From Leifsonia sp. Root112D2 (GTDB taxonomy: Bacteria; Actinomycetota; Actinomycetes; Actinomycetales; Microbacteriaceae): a stretch of 64,000 nt of DNA. This document shows positions 9,293-16,785 of the stretch, piece after piece. A model generated the notes under the pieces. It saw only the letters and a list, made by a program, of their open reading frames with translations. It did no database searches and was not told where the DNA came from. The stretch is from contig NZ_LMCU01000001.1 in NCBI RefSeq assembly GCF_001424905.1, positions 2,287,480-2,351,479 on the forward strand, written 5' to 3'. The first letter of the stretch is position 1; each line of letters begins with the position of its first letter. A program made the position numbers and the translations under genes.

Positions 9293-11721
9293 GCGCGACA
9301 GCTACCACGACCGCCACGACGACAGCCACGGGGCGCGGCGGCATCGGCGGCATCGGCGGCGCTCTCGCGGCCGTCTCCCGCAACACGTGGATCGATCTCG
9401 CGGTTGTGAGCGTGCTGAGCCTCGTCGCCATCGTGGGCTTCGAGCCGGCGTTCGGGCCATACAACTACCTACTGGCCGCGTTCGGCGGTCTCATCGTCGG
9501 CACCGTCGCCGCGCTGGGCTGTTATCTGCTGCGCATCAGTGTCCTGCCCACGGTTCTGGTGGCGTTGCTGCTGTACTTCGTGTTCGGATCGCCGTTGACC
9601 ATGCCGGCACACACCATCGCCGGCGTGCTGCCGAGCGGCATGAGCCTGGCCGGGCTGGTGCAGGGTGCGGTGTTCGGCTGGTCCGACATCGTCACGCTGC
9701 AGACCCCGGTGCAGGCACCGGCCTACATTGCCGTGGTGCCATATTTCGCCACCTGGCTCGTCTCGCTGCTCTGCGTCAGCCTTGCCCTGCGGTGGCTGCC
9801 GCGCAAGCCGCGCACTCCGCTGCGTGCCAGTGTGCTGCTGATAGCGCCGGCCGCGCTGTATCTGGCGGGCATCCTGCTCGGTACCAGCGAGGCCTACCTG
9901 GCCGGCGTGCGCGGCGTCGCCTTCGCGTCAATTGCCCTGGTGTGGCTGGGCTGGAGGCGCAAGCAGCAGGGTGCGGTGGCCATCACGGTCGACGGCGCTG
10001 TCAGGCGGCGCAAGCTCATCGGCGTCGCTGTGGTGGTGCTGGGTGCCGTGGTGGTTGGCGGGGCAGGGGGAATCATCCTCGCGCCACCGGCGAGTTCGCG
10101 CTTCGTGTTGCGGCAGGAGGTCACTCCTCCGTTCGATCCGCTCAACTACCCGAGTCCGCTCTCGGGATTCCGTAACTTCACGAAGGCGGGCGCCAAGACC
10201 GATCTGTTCCAGGTCACGGGGCTCAGCGAGGGCCAGAAAATCCAGATGGCCGCGCTCGACAGCTACGACGGCCAGGTGTGGAGTGTTGCCGGCCCCGAGA
10301 CGCAGACGAAGGGCTCGGGCGGTTTCGAGCTGCTGGGGCGTGACATTCCCCGGCCGCCGCTGTCGAAGGTGGGTGCGGCATCCGACCTCTCGTTCACCAT
10401 CAGGGGCTATGACGATGTCTGGCTGCCCACCTCGGAATATCCCTCGACCCTGGACTTCACCGCCTTCACCGGCGTTGACCCCACGACGACGGTGCGCATC
10501 AACACCACGACAGGCACCGCGGCGGTGACCAGCGGTGTGAGCAAGGGCATGAAATACACGGTCGGTGTCACCGAGCCCGTGATTCCCAACGACAAGAAGC
10601 TGGCGGATGTGCCGGTAGCGCGTCTGCAGATGCCCCCGGTGTCGAATGTGCCGGACGTGGTCTCCGCCAAGGCCGAGGAGTATGCGGGCAGTGCCAAGAG
10701 TGCCATCCAGCAACTGCGCAACATCGAACGCTCGCTGAAGACCGTCGGTTATCTCAGCCATGGCCTGGCCAGCGACCCCGTGCCGTCGCGCGCGGGGGAG
10801 GGCGCCGACCGCATGGCCGAGTTGTTCTCCAAGGAGCCGATGGTCGGCGACCAGGAGCAGTACGCATCCGCGTTCGCGCTGATGGCCCGACACCTGGGCT
10901 ACCCGGTGCGGGTGGTGATGGGATTCGCGCCCAAGGTGAAGAAGGGCGACACCGTCGTCACCGTCAAGGGCAGCGACGTCACGGCCTGGGACGAGGTCGC
11001 ATTCGAGGGCGTCGGCTGGGTACCCTTCTACCCCACACCGACGAAGACGGATGCTCCGAAGGAGCAGACCACCAAGCCGAAGCTCGAACCGCAGCCCCAG
11101 GTACGCCAGCCGCCGCGGTCGAACCAGAAGCAGGACGAACTGCTCACCCCGGTGAAGATCAGCGACAAGAACCCGAAGGACAAGAAGAAGGGCTTCGAGG
11201 TTCCTGTCTGGGCATACTGGGTCGCGGGCGTCGTCGGCATTCCGCTGGCGGCATACTTCATTCCGTTCCTCATCATCGCGGGCCTCAAGCGAGCGCGTCG
11301 CCGCCGTCGACTGCGCACCGGGGCGCCGCATCTGCGCGCCGCCGGCGCCTGGGATGAACTCGCAGACGAATACGGCGAACTGGGCATGGAGATTCCCGGG
11401 AGGTCGACGCGAATCCAGACGGCGCTCTCCATCGACGCCCAGGCCGCCGAGCAGGGGCTCGCGCTGCCCGAGAACGGCCTGCAGCCGCTGGCGGCACACG
11501 TCGACGCCGCGGTCTTCTCGGGTGTCGAGGTGGATGAGCAGACGGCGAACGAACTCTGGCAGCAGGCGGATGCCGCAACGGCGGCCTCGCGCACATCCGC
11601 GGGCTGGTTGCGTCGTCGTATCGCGTCATTCCGATTCCGTCGGCGCTCGCGTCATGAGCGCAAACGTGCCCAGCGCCCGGGCAGAAGGGCACGGGCAGAG
11701 GCCGCCGCCTCCGCCCTATGA
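9289..11721 (+). CDS. TgpA-type polytopic transglutaminase-like protein, predicted catalytically dead
   Basis: 810 residues. The N-terminal ~260 residues hold about seven membrane segments, then comes a large extracytoplasmic region, a Lys/Pro/Gln-rich linker (~585-630), one more membrane segment (~640-665) and a basic cytoplasmic tail. The transglutaminase core can be aligned by GDQEQYASAFALMARHLGYPVRVVMGF and by GVGWVPFYPTP. The expected Cys of G-x-C is Gln522, the His of HAW is Thr565 and the Asp of DPT is Tyr581. All three catalytic positions are therefore substituted. The fold and location match the TgpA family (DUF3488-like N-terminus, transglutaminase core, DUF4129-like tail), but crosslinking activity is not expected. 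It is the fourth gene of the module. Confidence 0.88.
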   Translation: MSATATTTATTTATGRGGIGGIGGALAAVSRNTWIDLAVVSVLSLVAIVGFEPAFGPYNYLLAAFGGLIVGTVAALGCYLLRISVLPTVLVALLLYFVFGSPLTMPAHTIAGVLPSGMSLAGLVQGAVFGWSDIVTLQTPVQAPAYIAVVPYFATWLVSLLCVSLALRWLPRKPRTPLRASVLLIAPAALYLAGILLGTSEAYLAGVRGVAFASIALVWLGWRRKQQGAVAITVDGAVRRRKLIGVAVVVLGAVVVGGAGGIILAPPASSRFVLRQEVTPPFDPLNYPSPLSGFRNFTKAGAKTDLFQVTGLSEGQKIQMAALDSYDGQVWSVAGPETQTKGSGGFELLGRDIPRPPLSKVGAASDLSFTIRGYDDVWLPTSEYPSTLDFTAFTGVDPTTTVRINTTTGTAAVTSGVSKGMKYTVGVTEPVIPNDKKLADVPVARLQMPPVSNVPDVVSAKAEEYAGSAKSAIQQLRNIERSLKTVGYLSHGLASDPVPSRAGEGADRMAELFSKEPMVGDQEQYASAFALMARHLGYPVRVVMGFAPKVKKGDTVVTVKGSDVTAWDEVAFEGVGWVPFYPTPTKTDAPKEQTTKPKLEPQPQVRQPPRSNQKQDELLTPVKISDKNPKDKKKGFEVPVWAYWVAGVVGIPLAAYFIPFLIIAGLKRARRRRRLRTGAPHLRAAGAWDELADEYGELGMEIPGRSTRIQTALSIDAQAAEQGLALPENGLQPLAAHVDAAVFSGVEVDEQTANELWQQADAATAASRTSAGWLRRRIASFRFRRRSRHERKRAQRPGRRARAEAAASAL

Positions 11722-11728
11722 TGATCGA

Positions 11729-12358
11729 GTGGACAAGCCAGGATTCATCACACCGCCGCCCGGGCTGATTCCTTCCAGCCCCACCGAGACCTCCGAAACG
11801 GTGCGCCTCACCGACCGCCGGCCGAGCCTGCCGGTCTTCGTGCCGGCCGGGCCGGGCGGCATTGCGCCGCCGGCCGCGACGCCGAAGCCGAGCGTGGAAG
11901 AGAACACGGTGCAGCCGCCGCCCCGGGATGCGGAGGCTGAGGCGCCAGCCGAGCAGCCCGCCGCCGTCGAACCGGAACCGCAGGCACCGGCACGGCCACC
12001 GCGTGCACAGGAGCGCACCAGCGCGCCGCCGCAGTGGAGCCTCACCCTGCACGACGGTTCGGTCATCCACGCCTCAGGCACGTTGCTGCTTGGTCGCGAC
12101 CCGGGCCGGGTTGAGTCGTGGCAATCGGCCTCGCTCGTGCGCATCAACGACCCAGAGAAGTCGGTGTCGAAGACCCACGCGGCCATCGATTGCAGCGGTG
12201 ACGAACTCTGGGTCACCGATCTGCATTCCACCAACGGAGTGGCCGTCTACGACGCGTCGGGCGAGGAAACCATCCTGGAGCCGGGCATCCGTTTCTCGGT
12301 GGCGCCCGGTGCAACCGTGGAACTCGGCCGATACCGCATTCAGGTCTACCGCCAATAA
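11729..12358 (+). CDS. FHA-domain protein
   Basis: 209 residues from GTG 11729, which lies 7 nt after the preceding stop; an in-frame ATG at 11654 would overlap that gene by 68 nt and lacks a ribosome site. The first ~110 residues are Pro/Ala/Glu-rich and look disordered. The C-terminal ~95 residues form an FHA domain with the conserved GRDP, SKTHA (Ser-x-x-His) and STNGV (Asn-Gly) motifs that read phosphothreonine. FHA proteins report on Ser/Thr kinase signalling; no kinase or PP2C phosphatase is visible in this window, so one may lie upstream. The 3' end is duplicated by an 18-bp tandem repeat. Confidence 0.85.
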   Translation: MDKPGFITPPPGLIPSSPTETSETVRLTDRRPSLPVFVPAGPGGIAPPAATPKPSVEENTVQPPPRDAEAEAPAEQPAAVEPEPQAPARPPRAQERTSAPPQWSLTLHDGSVIHASGTLLLGRDPGRVESWQSASLVRINDPEKSVSKTHAAIDCSGDELWVTDLHSTNGVAVYDASGEETILEPGIRFSVAPGATVELGRYRIQVYRQ

Positions 12359-12398
12359 CAGCTCTACCGCCAATAACAGCTCTACCGCCGATACTGCG
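12345..12398 (+). repeat. 18-bp tandem repeat duplicating the FHA gene's 3' end
   Basis: Unit TCTACCGCCAATAACAGC occurs perfectly at 12345-12362 and 12363-12380, with a degenerate third copy at 12381-12398. Each perfect unit carries the last codons (Tyr-Arg-Gln) and the TAA stop of the FHA gene, so read-through would meet a second in-frame stop 18 nt on. It abuts the leuCD promoter. Confidence 0.9.
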
Positions 12399-12407
12399 GC
12401 GAAGTGA

Positions 12408-12413
12408 TAATCT
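12408..12413 (+). promoter_or_regulatory. -10 element of the leuCD promoter
   Basis: TAATCT lies 6 nt upstream of GTG 12420, the spacing seen at other leaderless starts in this window. No convincing -35 is visible. Transcription would start at or just before the leader peptide start codon. Confidence 0.5.
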
Positions 12414-12419
12414 GGAACG

Positions 12420-12464
12420 GTGTTGTTCGGTCTGCTTCTCCTTAGCTGCCGCGACGAGTCCTAG
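12420..12464 (+). CDS. Putative leucine-rich leader peptide (14 aa) for leuCD attenuation
   Basis: The frame GTG...TAG encodes MLFGLLLLSCRDES. Five of 14 residues are Leu and four are consecutive (codons ctg ctt ctc ctt at 12432-12443). It sits between a -10 element and the leuC ribosome site, and its last codons form the 5' arm of a strong hairpin. That is the layout of a classical ribosome-mediated amino-acid attenuator, and leucine-gene attenuators of this type are known in actinobacteria. It is probably translated leaderless. Too short for homology support; expression is inferred. Confidence 0.6.
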   Translation: MLFGLLLLSCRDES

Positions 12465-12488
12465 TTATCCAGGCCTCCCTCGTCGCGG
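12449..12488 (+). terminator. Attenuator hairpin upstream of leuC
   Basis: Perfect 10-bp inverted repeat CCGCGACGAG (12449-12458) / CTCGTCGCGG (12479-12488) with a 20-nt loop, followed by AGTTTGTTGT. The 5' arm overlaps codons 11-13 of the leader peptide, so a ribosome stalled on the upstream Leu run would hinder folding and allow transcription into leuC. The trailing T-rich stretch is weak for an intrinsic terminator. Confidence 0.6.
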
Positions 12489-12533
12489 AGTTTGTTGTCG
12501 GCTGACCACCATTCATCCAAGGAGAACGAACAC

Positions 12534-14015
12534 ATGAGCATCGAAGCGGATATCGCACGCGTTTCGCACACACCGCCTTCCGAAACGCCGGCCTCGCGCA
12601 CGCTGGCCGAGAAGATCTGGGCCGACCACCTCGTCGTCAAGGGCGAAGAGGGCAGCCCCGACCTCATCTACATCGACCTGCACCTGGTGCACGAGGTCAC
12701 GAGCCCGCAGGCCTTCGACGGGCTGCGCATGGCCGGGCGGCCGGTGCGTCGCCCCGATCTCACCATTGCCACCGAAGACCACAACACACCGACGCTCGCC
12801 ATCGACAGGCCTATCGCCGACCTGACCAGCCGCACCCAGATCGACACGCTGCGCACCAATTGCGAGGAGTTCGGCGTACGCCTGCACTCGCTCGGCGACA
12901 TCGAGCAGGGCATTGTTCACGTTGTGGGGCCGCAGCTGGGGCTCACCATGCCCGGAATCACCGTTGTCTGCGGCGATTCGCACACCTCGACGCATGGCGC
13001 GTTCGGTGCCATGGCCTTCGGCATCGGCACGAGCGAGGTCGAGCATGTCATGGCCACGCAGACGCTGCCGCTCAAGCCGTTCAAGACCATGGCCATCACG
13101 GTGGAGGGCGAACTGCGCCCCGGAGTGACGGCCAAGGACATCATTCTCGCCGTCATCGCGAAGATCGGCACCGGCGGCGGTCAGGGCTACGTGCTGGAGT
13201 ACCGCGGCAGCGCCATTCGGGCGCTCTCCATGGAGGGCCGAATGACGATCTGCAACATGTCCATCGAGGCCGGGGCACGTGCCGGCATGGTGGCTCCGGA
13301 TGAGACGACGTTCGCCTACCTGAAGGGGCGGCCGCACGCGCCGGCCGGTCAGGACTGGGACGACGCGGTCGAATACTGGAAGACCCTGGTGACCGATGAC
13401 GACGCGGTGTTCGACGCCGAGGTCTACCTCGACGCGAACGAGCTCGAGCCCTTCGTGACCTGGGGAACGAATCCGGGCCAGGGGGTGTCGCTGAGCGAGT
13501 CGGTGCCCGATCCCTCGAGTTACGCAGATGCCAACGACCGTTCCGCCGCTGAGCGCGCGCTCGAGTACATGGACATCGCGGCGGGAACGCCGATGAAGGA
13601 TATTCGCGTCGACGCCGTCTTCATGGGCTCGTGTACGAACAGCCGCATCGAAGACCTGCGCGCGTTCGCATCCGTCATTCAAGGCCGCACCAAGGCCGAG
13701 GGCGTTCGCGTCATGGTCGTGCCGGGCTCGGCCCGCGTGCGGCTCGAGGCCGAAGCCGAGGGACTCGATAAGATCTTCACCGACTTCGGTGCAGAGTGGC
13801 GCTTCGCCGGTTGCTCGATGTGCCTGGGCATGAACCCCGACCAACTGGCTCCGGGGGAGCGATGCGCCTCCACCAGCAACCGCAACTTCGAGGGCAGGCA
13901 GGGCAAGGGCGGTCGCACGCACCTGGTCTCGCCGCTCGTCGCGGCGGCCACGGCCGTGCGCGGCACCCTGTCGAGCCCGTGGGATTTGCAGAACGCCGGA
14001 GAGGTGAACGCGTAA
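12534..14015 (+). CDS. leuC: 3-isopropylmalate dehydratase large subunit
   Basis: 493 residues. ATG 12534 follows AAGGAG (12519-12524) by 9 nt; a TTG 42 nt upstream is in frame but has no ribosome site. Catalyses isomerisation of 2- to 3-isopropylmalate in leucine synthesis as a heterodimer with LeuD. The aconitase-family [4Fe-4S] ligands are visible in GSCTNSR and in AGCSMCLGM, and the C-terminal CASTSNRNFEGRQG active-site block is intact. Its stop overlaps the leuD start by one base (TAATG), so LeuC and LeuD should be made in step. It lies behind a leucine leader peptide. Confidence 0.97.
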   Translation: MSIEADIARVSHTPPSETPASRTLAEKIWADHLVVKGEEGSPDLIYIDLHLVHEVTSPQAFDGLRMAGRPVRRPDLTIATEDHNTPTLAIDRPIADLTSRTQIDTLRTNCEEFGVRLHSLGDIEQGIVHVVGPQLGLTMPGITVVCGDSHTSTHGAFGAMAFGIGTSEVEHVMATQTLPLKPFKTMAITVEGELRPGVTAKDIILAVIAKIGTGGGQGYVLEYRGSAIRALSMEGRMTICNMSIEAGARAGMVAPDETTFAYLKGRPHAPAGQDWDDAVEYWKTLVTDDDAVFDAEVYLDANELEPFVTWGTNPGQGVSLSESVPDPSSYADANDRSAAERALEYMDIAAGTPMKDIRVDAVFMGSCTNSRIEDLRAFASVIQGRTKAEGVRVMVVPGSARVRLEAEAEGLDKIFTDFGAEWRFAGCSMCLGMNPDQLAPGERCASTSNRNFEGRQGKGGRTHLVSPLVAAATAVRGTLSSPWDLQNAGEVNA

Positions 14016-14611
14016 TGGATAAGATCTCGACTCTCACGGGAGCGGCCGTTCCGCTCAAGCGATCCAACGTCGACACCGACCAGATCATCCCCGCGGTGTT
14101 CCTCAAGCGCGTTACCAAGACCGGCTTCGACGACGCCCTTTTCTACGCCTGGCGTCAGGATCCGGAATTCGTGCTCAACCAGGAGCCCTACCGCCACGGT
14201 GGCATTCTCATCGCCGGGAGTGACTTCGGCACGGGCTCCTCGCGTGAGCACGCCGTGTGGGCACTGCGCGACTTCGGTTTCACCGCGGTGCTCAGCCCGC
14301 GCTTCGGCGACATCTTCCGCGGCAACTCGGGCAAACAGGGCCTGCTGGCGGGGCAGATTTCCGAGGAAGACACGCAGCGCCTCTGGGCCGCCATCGACGC
14401 GCATCCGGGAATAGAGGCGACCGTCGATCTGGTTGCACGTACTGCCGCCATCGGTGATCTCACGGTTTCATTCGAGATCGACGATTACACTAGGTGGCGA
14501 TTGCTCGAAGGGCTGGACGACATCGCACTGACCCTGCGCGACGAGGCGCACATTACAGAATTCGAAGCCCGTCGCGAAGCATGGCGGCCTAAAACATTGC
14601 CGGTGAAATAG
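14015..14611 (+). CDS. leuD: 3-isopropylmalate dehydratase small subunit
   Basis: 198 residues, normal family length, starting at the ATG that shares its A with the leuC stop. The swivel-domain motifs NVDTDQIIPAVFLK and GSDFGTGSSREHAVWALRDFG are intact. Forms the active isopropylmalate isomerase with LeuC. murA starts one base after the stop, so transcription very likely continues. Confidence 0.97.
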   Translation: MDKISTLTGAAVPLKRSNVDTDQIIPAVFLKRVTKTGFDDALFYAWRQDPEFVLNQEPYRHGGILIAGSDFGTGSSREHAVWALRDFGFTAVLSPRFGDIFRGNSGKQGLLAGQISEEDTQRLWAAIDAHPGIEATVDLVARTAAIGDLTVSFEIDDYTRWRLLEGLDDIALTLRDEAHITEFEARREAWRPKTLPVK

Positions 14612-14612
14612 T

Positions 14613-15983
14613 TTGAACACACTCGTGACGGATGCGTCGAAGGCAGGTGCCAGCGTGGGACTCGCCGGTGACAAGATCACGATCCAGGGGGGTCGGCCGC
14701 TCAAGGGGCGCATCGAGGTGCGCGGGGCGAAGAACCTGGTCACCAAGGCGATGGTTGCTGCCCTGCTCGGGGAAAGCCCGAGCACTCTGCGCAACGTTCC
14801 CGACATCAGCGACGTGCGCGTCGTGCGCGGGCTGCTCGAGGTGCACGGGGTCAAGGTCATCGACGGCGACGAGCCCGGCGAGTTCGTTCTCGACCCGGTG
14901 AACGTCGAGAGTGCGCACATGGCCGACATCGACGCCCACGCCGGCTCCAGCCGCATCCCGATCCTGTTCTGCGGGCCGCTGCTGCACCGTCTCGGCGAGG
15001 CGTTCATTCCCGATCTGGGCGGATGCCGCATCGGCGACCGCCCCATCGACTTCCACCTCGAGGTGCTGCGCAGGTTCGGTGCCATCGTCGAGAAGCTGCC
15101 CAGCGGCATCCGCATGTCGGCGCCGAACGGTCTCAAGGGCACGAAGGTCGAACTGCCGTACCCGAGTGTGGGCGCCACCGAGCAGGTGCTGCTCACCGCG
15201 GTGCGTGCCGAGGGCATCACCGAACTCAAGAATGCGGCCATCGAGCCGGAGATCATGGATCTCATCAACATTCTGCAGAAAATGGGCGCCATCATCACGG
15301 TCGACACCGACCGCGTGATCCACATCGAGGGCGTCGAGCGGCTTGAGGGCTACAACCACACGGCACTGTTCGACCGCAACGAGGCCGCCAGTTGGGCCGC
15401 GGCCGCACTCGCGACAGACGGCGACATCTACGTGGGCGGTGCACGCCAGGCCGAGATGATCACCTTCCTCAACGTGTTTCGCAAGGTCGGTGGCGCGTTC
15501 GAGATCATGGACGACGGCATCCGCTTCTACCACCCGGGCGGCGAGCTCAAGCCGGTTGTGATCGAGACGGATGTGCACCCCGGCTTCATGACGGACTGGC
15601 AGCAGCCGCTCGTGATAGCCCTCACCAAGGCACAGGGCGTCTCCATCGTGCACGAGACCGTGTACGAGCAGCGCTTCGGCTTCGTCGACGCGCTCGTGGA
15701 GATGGGGGCGACCATCCAGATTCACAAGGAGTGCCTTGGTGGCCACCCGTGCCGCTTCGGGCAGCGCAACTTCAACCACTCGGCGGTCATCACCGGCCCG
15801 AGTGTGCTGCACGGCGCCGACATCGAGGTTCCCGACCTGCGTGGCGGCTTCAGCCACTTGATCGCGGCGCTCAGCGCACAGGGAACATCGACGGTGAGCA
15901 ACGTGGGCATCATCAGCCGCGGCTACGAAAACTTCATCACCAAGCTCCAGCAGTTGGGAGCGGACTTCGTTCTCGAAGGATAA
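14613..15983 (+). CDS. murA: UDP-N-acetylglucosamine 1-carboxyvinyltransferase
   Basis: 456 residues from TTG 14613. First committed step of peptidoglycan precursor synthesis: enolpyruvyl transfer from PEP to UDP-GlcNAc in the cytoplasm. The PEP-attacking cysteine is in GGCRIGDRPIDF (Cys138), the position that fosfomycin modifies in other bacteria, so the enzyme has the usual Cys rather than the mycobacterial Asp. The RGAKN motif near residue 40 and the GGFSHLIAAL block near the C-terminus also fit. Linked to leuCD and followed 7 nt later by plsC. Confidence 0.96.
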   Translation: MNTLVTDASKAGASVGLAGDKITIQGGRPLKGRIEVRGAKNLVTKAMVAALLGESPSTLRNVPDISDVRVVRGLLEVHGVKVIDGDEPGEFVLDPVNVESAHMADIDAHAGSSRIPILFCGPLLHRLGEAFIPDLGGCRIGDRPIDFHLEVLRRFGAIVEKLPSGIRMSAPNGLKGTKVELPYPSVGATEQVLLTAVRAEGITELKNAAIEPEIMDLINILQKMGAIITVDTDRVIHIEGVERLEGYNHTALFDRNEAASWAAAALATDGDIYVGGARQAEMITFLNVFRKVGGAFEIMDDGIRFYHPGGELKPVVIETDVHPGFMTDWQQPLVIALTKAQGVSIVHETVYEQRFGFVDALVEMGATIQIHKECLGGHPCRFGQRNFNHSAVITGPSVLHGADIEVPDLRGGFSHLIAALSAQGTSTVSNVGIISRGYENFITKLQQLGADFVLEG

Positions 15984-15990
15984 TAAAGTC

Positions 15991-16785
15991 GTGCCCCATC
16001 CTTCTTCAGCGCCCCAGTCTTCTTCAGTGCCGGGGGCGCCCCGGGTGCGTTCCGAACGCTCCCGCCCCTCGATCTTCTGGGTGCTCGCGTCGCTGGTGAT
16101 CCCTGTTGTGGCCGTGATGGCCCGATTCCGGGTCGAGAATGCTGACAAATTGCCCAAGCATGGCGCGTATGTCATTGCGCCGAATCACTACAGTGAGATC
16201 GACCCGGTGATGGTTGGTGCCGTCGTGTGGAAACTGGGCCGGGTGCCGCGCTTTCTCGCCAAGGGCAGTCTGTTCCGAGTGCCGGTGGTGGGCTGGTTTT
16301 TGCGCACGAGCGGACAGATTCCCGTTGAGCGTGCGGGTTCCGCGCGCGGCAGCGAGCCGCTGAAGGCCGCCGAGCGCGTCGCTGACAGTGGCCAGCTCGT
16401 CATTGTGTATCCGGAAGGCTCGCTCACCCGCGACCCCGACCTCTGGCCGATGCGAGGCAAGTCCGGCGCCGCCCGCATGGCGCTGCAGCACAACATCCCG
16501 GTCATCCCCGTCGCGCACTGGGGTACGCAAGCGGTCATGGCGCGCTATTCGAAGAAGATCAGCTTCTTTCCGCGCAAGACCATACGCATGAAATTCGGCG
16601 ACCCCGTTGACCTCTCCGCCTTTCGCGACAGGCCTATCGACTCGGCAACCCTGAACGAGGCAACGGCGGTGATCATGGATGCCATCACGCGGCTGCTCGA
16701 GGAGTTGCGCGGCGAGAAGGCTCCCGCGGATCGCTGGGACCCCTCGGCCCATGACCAGAAGGAGACCGGCCGTTTTGACGCCTAA
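15991..16785 (+). CDS. plsC: 1-acyl-sn-glycerol-3-phosphate acyltransferase
   Basis: 264 residues from GTG 15991. Transfers an acyl chain to lysophosphatidic acid at the membrane. Motifs: NHYSEID (the HX4D catalytic pair), GQIPVER, and YPEGSLTRD in place of the common PEGTRS. A hydrophobic segment at ~28-44 would anchor it. GATAAT ends 6 nt before the GTG, so it may also have its own leaderless promoter inside the operon. The last 11 nt overlap gpsA, coupling two consecutive glycerolipid steps. Confidence 0.9.
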   Translation: MPHPSSAPQSSSVPGAPRVRSERSRPSIFWVLASLVIPVVAVMARFRVENADKLPKHGAYVIAPNHYSEIDPVMVGAVVWKLGRVPRFLAKGSLFRVPVVGWFLRTSGQIPVERAGSARGSEPLKAAERVADSGQLVIVYPEGSLTRDPDLWPMRGKSGAARMALQHNIPVIPVAHWGTQAVMARYSKKISFFPRKTIRMKFGDPVDLSAFRDRPIDSATLNEATAVIMDAITRLLEELRGEKAPADRWDPSAHDQKETGRFDA

